A DNA stretch of 8,916 bases from Pseudorhodobacter antarcticus (GTDB taxonomy: Bacteria; Pseudomonadota; Alphaproteobacteria; Rhodobacterales; Rhodobacteraceae): NCBI GenBank assembly GCA_945897655.1, contig CAMDHB010000124.1:1-8916 (forward strand), in the 5' to 3' direction. The position numbers and the translations under genes are program-made. A model generated the notes under the pieces. It saw only the letters and a program-made list of their open reading frames with translations, did not search any database and was not told where the DNA came from. Shown in pieces: positions 6,279-8,916 of this stretch (position 1 is its first letter; each line of letters starts with the position of its first letter).

Positions 6279-6815
6279 CGAAATTTTAGTCAAGTTGTCG
6301 TGGACCGGGTCGGGGTTCTGGCGCTGGTGGCGCTGGCGGTGTTTGGGCTGGACCAGATCACCAAGTACTTTGTGGTGATCTGGCTGGATCTGCGCAATCT
6401 GTTGGGGATTGACGTCTGGCCGCCTTACCTTGTGTTCCGTATGGCGTGGAATGACGGGATAAACTTTGGCCTGTTTGGCAATGGGTCAGAGGTGACGCGC
6501 TGGTTTCTGGTGGCACTGGCCTTGGGGATTTCGGGCTGGGTCTGGATCTGGATCCGGCGCGATCAGGGCGGCGTCTGGGCGCAGGTGGCGGGCGGTCTGT
6601 TGATTGGCGGGGCGCTGGGCAATGTGGTGGACCGGATCATCTATGGCGCGGTCGCGGATTTTCTGAATATGTCGTGCTGCGGGATCGAAAACCCCTTTGC
6701 ATTCAATGTCGCGGATATTGCGGTGTTTCTGGGGGCGGTCGGGTTGGTGCTGCTGACGAATTCGGAAAGTGGCAAGGGGCAGCCCAAGGCGGGGCGGAGC
6801 GGAAAGACCCCGTGA
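6273..6815 (+). CDS. lspA: Lipoprotein signal peptidase (signal peptidase II)
   Basis: LspA is an inner-membrane aspartyl protease that removes the signal peptide of prolipoproteins after Lgt has lipidated the cysteine. The 180-residue product shows the family signatures in order: FGLDQITKYFV (Asp27, Lys31), the amphipathic MAWNDGINFGLF segment (58-68), GNVVDRIIYGAVADF with catalytic Asp129, and FNVADIAVFLG with catalytic Asp148. The 19-residue spacing of the aspartates matches the known dyad. Four hydrophobic segments are visible (about 13-36, 76-94, 103-117, 144-162). The frame stays open upstream to 6138, inside purH, but ATG 6273 gives a normal N-terminus; GTG 6300 is an alternative. The start lacks a clear Shine-Dalgarno sequence and lies at the edge of a repeat-like block. 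The short Lys/Gly-rich C-terminal tail is cytosolic. A predicted substrate lipoprotein follows 77 bases downstream. Confidence 0.95.
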   Translation: MKRNFSQVVVDRVGVLALVALAVFGLDQITKYFVVIWLDLRNLLGIDVWPPYLVFRMAWNDGINFGLFGNGSEVTRWFLVALALGISGWVWIWIRRDQGGVWAQVAGGLLIGGALGNVVDRIIYGAVADFLNMSCCGIENPFAFNVADIAVFLGAVGLVLLTNSESGKGQPKAGRSGKTP

Positions 6816-6892
6816 CGACCCTGAGGCTTTGCGGTAAGAGGTGGCAAAGGCAGACCCGGGAGGGGTTTGTGCCACCGGGGGCAGAATCAGGG

Positions 6893-7426
6893 ATGCGGAT
6901 GGCGAGGTGGGCACTTGCGCTGGTTGGGATGGCGTTTTTTGTGCTGTCGGCCTGTGGTAATTCTGGTCGGGAGCCGCGCTTGATGAACCTGCGGTCCACC
7001 ACGAACGGGCCGGACGAATTCGCAATTCTGCCGCCAAAGGCATTGCAACTGCCACCTGATCTGGCTGCGTTGCCGGATCCAACGCCGGGTGCCGCCAATC
7101 TGAGCGACCAAACCCCGATTGCAGATGCGATCGTCGCGCTGGGCGGGCGGGTGCCTGACGGGAGCGGTGTGCCGGATGCTGATACGGGCTTGGTGACTTA
7201 TGCCGGGCGTCAGGGTGTGGTGGCCGATATCCGCGCGGCGCTGGCGGCAGAGGATCGTCGACACAGGCAGGAAAACCGCGGGCGGCCGCTGGAGCGGTTG
7301 TTTGGGGTGAACATGTATTATCAGGCCTACGCCCGTTACTGGCTGGACACGGAAACCGAGCTTGTCCGGTGGCGGGCGGCAGGGGTTGCCACGCCTTCGG
7401 CTCCGCCCAAATCAACAGGCCGCTGA
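6893..7426 (+). CDS. DUF3035-type lipoprotein
   Basis: The 177-residue product begins with a lipoprotein signal: basic MRMAR, a hydrophobic run (WALALVGMAFFVL), then the lipobox L18-S19-A20-C21, so Cys21 should be lipidated and then released by the LspA encoded just upstream. The mature part has the pattern I associate with DUF3035 in Alphaproteobacteria: PDEFAILPPKALQLPPDL, a proline-rich LPDPTPGAANLSDQTP, and IADAIVALGG. A charged helical C-terminal half follows (VVADIRAALAAEDRRHRQEN; ERLFGVNMYYQAYARYWLD). No enzymatic motif is visible and its function is unknown. It probably sits in the cell envelope. ATG 6893 is chosen because translation from there places the lipobox correctly; ATG 6899 is equally good, and more upstream starts would overlap lspA and spoil the signal peptide. 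Confidence 0.85.
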   Translation: MRMARWALALVGMAFFVLSACGNSGREPRLMNLRSTTNGPDEFAILPPKALQLPPDLAALPDPTPGAANLSDQTPIADAIVALGGRVPDGSGVPDADTGLVTYAGRQGVVADIRAALAAEDRRHRQENRGRPLERLFGVNMYYQAYARYWLDTETELVRWRAAGVATPSAPPKSTGR

Positions 7427-7507
7427 AGCGCGTCACCGCTTGTCACATCTGCGTGGCAGGGTTTGCCCTTGAGCGCGGTCTGACATAGCTTCTGTTTGAA
7501 GGTGATC

Positions 7508-7514
7508 GGAGGGG
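7508..7514 (+). promoter_or_regulatory. Shine-Dalgarno GGAGGGG deciding the M16 peptidase start
   Basis: A strong purine-rich site lies 5 bases before ATG 7520. It excludes the longer in-frame reading from TTG 7496, which would put the site inside the coding region and add eight residues before the signal peptide. Confidence 0.75.
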
Positions 7515-7519
7515 TGTTC

Positions 7520-8845
7520 ATGCGGCTGGCTTGGGTTTTTGGGTTTGCACTGATGGTGGGGGCTGCCGGGGCGGATACGGTCAGCACCTTCAAGCTGGAC
7601 AATGGCATGGATGTGGTGGTGATCGAGGATCACCGGGCCCCGGTTGTGGTGCATATGGTGTGGTACCGAATCGGTTCGGCGGATGAGAGCCCGGGCCACA
7701 GCGGGATTGCCCATTTTCTGGAGCATCTGATGTTTCAGGGCACCAAGGAGGTTGCACCGGGCGATCTGTCCAAGATCGTGTCGGCCCAAGGGGGCAGCGA
7801 CAACGCTTTTACCAGTCTGGATTACACCGCCTATTTCCAGCGGGTCGCGAGCGATCGGCTGGACCTGATGATGAAGTTGGAAGCCGACCGGATGCGCAAT
7901 CTGAACCTTACCGAGGAGGATGTGACGACCGAGCGGCAGGTGATTCTGGAAGAGCGGAACGAGCGGACAGACAGCGACCCCGGCGCCTTGCTGGGCGAGC
8001 AGATGGCGGCGGCGCAGTACATGAACCACCCTTACGGCACACCTGTCATTGGCTGGCGGCATGAGATGGAGGCGCTGTCGCGGCAGGACGCCTTGGATTT
8101 CTATCAGGCCAATTATGCGCCCAACAACGCCATTCTGGTGGTGGCGGGGGATGTGACGCCGGAGGAGGTTCTGGCGATGGCCAAGGTCCATTATGGTCCG
8201 GTGCCGCCGTCGGACCTGATCAAGCCACGCATCCGGCCGACCGAACCGCCGCAACTGGCCGAGCGGCGGATGGTGTTGGCGGACGAGCGGGTGGCGCAGC
8301 CCTATGTGATACGGACTTACCTTGCGCCCGAGAGGAACCCCGGCGATCAGCGGCAGGCGGCAGCGTTGAAGCTGTTGGCCGAGTTGCTGGGCGGCAACCC
8401 CACAACCTCGGTTCTGGCGCGGGCGTTGCAGTTTGACACGCAAAAGGCGGTGTACACGGCGGCGTTTTATGATGGGCTGTCGCTGGATGCCGATACCTTT
8501 GGGGTGATTGTGGTGCCGGTGCCGGGGCAAGGCCTGCAAGAGACTGAGGAGGCGATGGACGCCGTCTTGACCAAGTTTCTGGCGGATGGCGTGAACGCCG
8601 AAGACTTTGCCCGCATCAAGGCGCAGGTGCGCGCGTCCGAGATTTACGGCCGGGACAATGTGCAAGGCCTGGCGCGGACCTATGGCGCGGCGCTGTCCAT
8701 TGGGCTGTCGGTGCAGGATGTGCAGGACTGGGCAGATATCTTGCAGGATGTCACGGAGGATGAGGTGATGGCGGCGGCCAGGATGGTGCTGGACCGCAAG
8801 CAGGCCGTGACCGGCTGGTTGACCAAAGAGGAGGCGGCACAATGA
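7520..8845 (+). CDS. Exported zinc metallopeptidase, M16 (pitrilysin/insulinase-like) family
   Basis: The 441-residue product starts with an 18-19 residue signal peptide (MRLAWVFGFALMVGAAGA, then DT), so it should act in the periplasm or envelope. The M16 catalytic signature HFLEH is at 65-69 inside GHSGIAHFLEHLMFQGT, and the third zinc ligand is Glu144 or Glu145 in QVILEERNERT, at the HxxEH-x(74-76)-E spacing. The N-terminal peptidase domain covers about 25-170 and the inactive-like M16_C domain about 190-370 (YAPNNAILVVAGDVTPEEV marks the linker and start). The length fits the single-chain half-size M16 proteins that work as pairs. All zinc ligands are present, so this is the catalytic partner. 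It overlaps the next gene by 4 bases (ATGA), implying translational coupling and a two-subunit enzyme. The substrate is unknown. Confidence 0.96.
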   Translation: MRLAWVFGFALMVGAAGADTVSTFKLDNGMDVVVIEDHRAPVVVHMVWYRIGSADESPGHSGIAHFLEHLMFQGTKEVAPGDLSKIVSAQGGSDNAFTSLDYTAYFQRVASDRLDLMMKLEADRMRNLNLTEEDVTTERQVILEERNERTDSDPGALLGEQMAAAQYMNHPYGTPVIGWRHEMEALSRQDALDFYQANYAPNNAILVVAGDVTPEEVLAMAKVHYGPVPPSDLIKPRIRPTEPPQLAERRMVLADERVAQPYVIRTYLAPERNPGDQRQAAALKLLAELLGGNPTTSVLARALQFDTQKAVYTAAFYDGLSLDADTFGVIVVPVPGQGLQETEEAMDAVLTKFLADGVNAEDFARIKAQVRASEIYGRDNVQGLARTYGAALSIGLSVQDVQDWADILQDVTEDEVMAAARMVLDRKQAVTGWLTKEEAAQ

Positions 8846-8916
8846 TGCGGTTCGTTTGGGGCCTGATGGTCGCTTTGCTGGCCCTGCCCGCTGCGGCAGA
8901 GATCAAGATCCAAGAA
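8842..8916 (+). CDS. Start of a second exported protein, probably the partner M16 peptidase (partial)
   Basis: The window ends after 25 codons. The visible residues, MMRFVWGLMVALLALPAAA then EIKIQE, form a signal peptide with a likely cut after AAA. The start ATG 8842 overlaps the previous stop as ATGA; ATG 8845 is an alternative. AGGAGG at 8829-8834 is a good ribosome site for either. That the product is an M16 protein is inferred from context, because half-size M16 peptidases in this group are usually encoded as coupled pairs in which the second often lacks the zinc motif. The visible sequence itself proves only an exported protein. Confidence 0.75.
   Translation, partial: MMRFVWGLMVALLALPAAAEIKIQE

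Noticed and set aside
7463..7491. Sigma-70-like boxes TTGCCC and TAGCTT, 17 bases apart, before the M16 gene
   Set aside because: Each box matches the consensus at only about half its positions. Such pairs are expected by chance, and the gene may be read from upstream.
7433..8842. Minus-strand frame of 469 codons
   Set aside because: It is opposite the M16 peptidase, is rich in His/Arg/Gln as expected of antisense of GC-rich genes, and has no known motifs.
1..8916. CRISPR, retron, toxin-antitoxin or other defence system
   Set aside because: I looked for spaced direct repeats, reverse transcriptase or nuclease motifs and small paired genes and saw none. The accessory content is explained by decayed IS66 sequence.

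Overview
The window reads as chromosomal DNA from an alphaproteobacterium of the Rhodobacterales/Rhodobacteraceae type. The evidence is very high GC with strong G/C bias at third codon positions, a gene order that I know from memory in that group (heparinase II/III-like protein, purH, lspA, DUF3035 lipoprotein, two M16 peptidases), and an intergenic motif (ccccc-gtggagtattt) that I associate with those genomes. I see no CRISPR array, tRNA, rRNA or phage module.

Left third (1 to about 2470): a graveyard of IS66-family insertion sequences. Positions 1-204 are the 3' end of one IS66 copy, with the decayed C-terminus of its tnpC and a terminal GTAAGCG end on the minus strand at 204-198. It abuts, and probably interrupts, the tnpA of a second IS66 copy that continues through tnpB (length preserved) and a tnpC broken by at least four stops and two frameshifts. 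The DDE catalytic codons of this tnpC are still readable. No right terminal repeat of the second copy is visible.

Spacer (about 2470-2854): 384 bases with no recognisable gene. It holds three small perfect 5-2-5 palindromes and probably mixes element debris with host flank.

Right two thirds (2855-8916): intact, co-directional core genes on the + strand. They are a heparinase II/III-like protein, purH (last two steps of IMP synthesis), lspA (signal peptidase II), a DUF3035 lipoprotein that is itself a predicted LspA substrate, a complete zinc M16 peptidase with a signal peptide, and the first 25 codons of a second exported protein that overlaps it by 4 bases, very probably the partner M16 protein. 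Gaps are short (18 bases between the heparinase-like gene and purH). The exception is the 82-base purH-lspA gap, which holds two tandem hairpins plus the repeated motif, and lspA begins inside that motif.

I found no convincing new defence, retron or secretion system. The most interesting points are the nested IS66 junction, which makes a testable prediction of a target duplication, the hairpin/motif block whose end supplies the lspA start codon, and the linkage of an apparently cytosolic heparinase-fold protein to purine synthesis.
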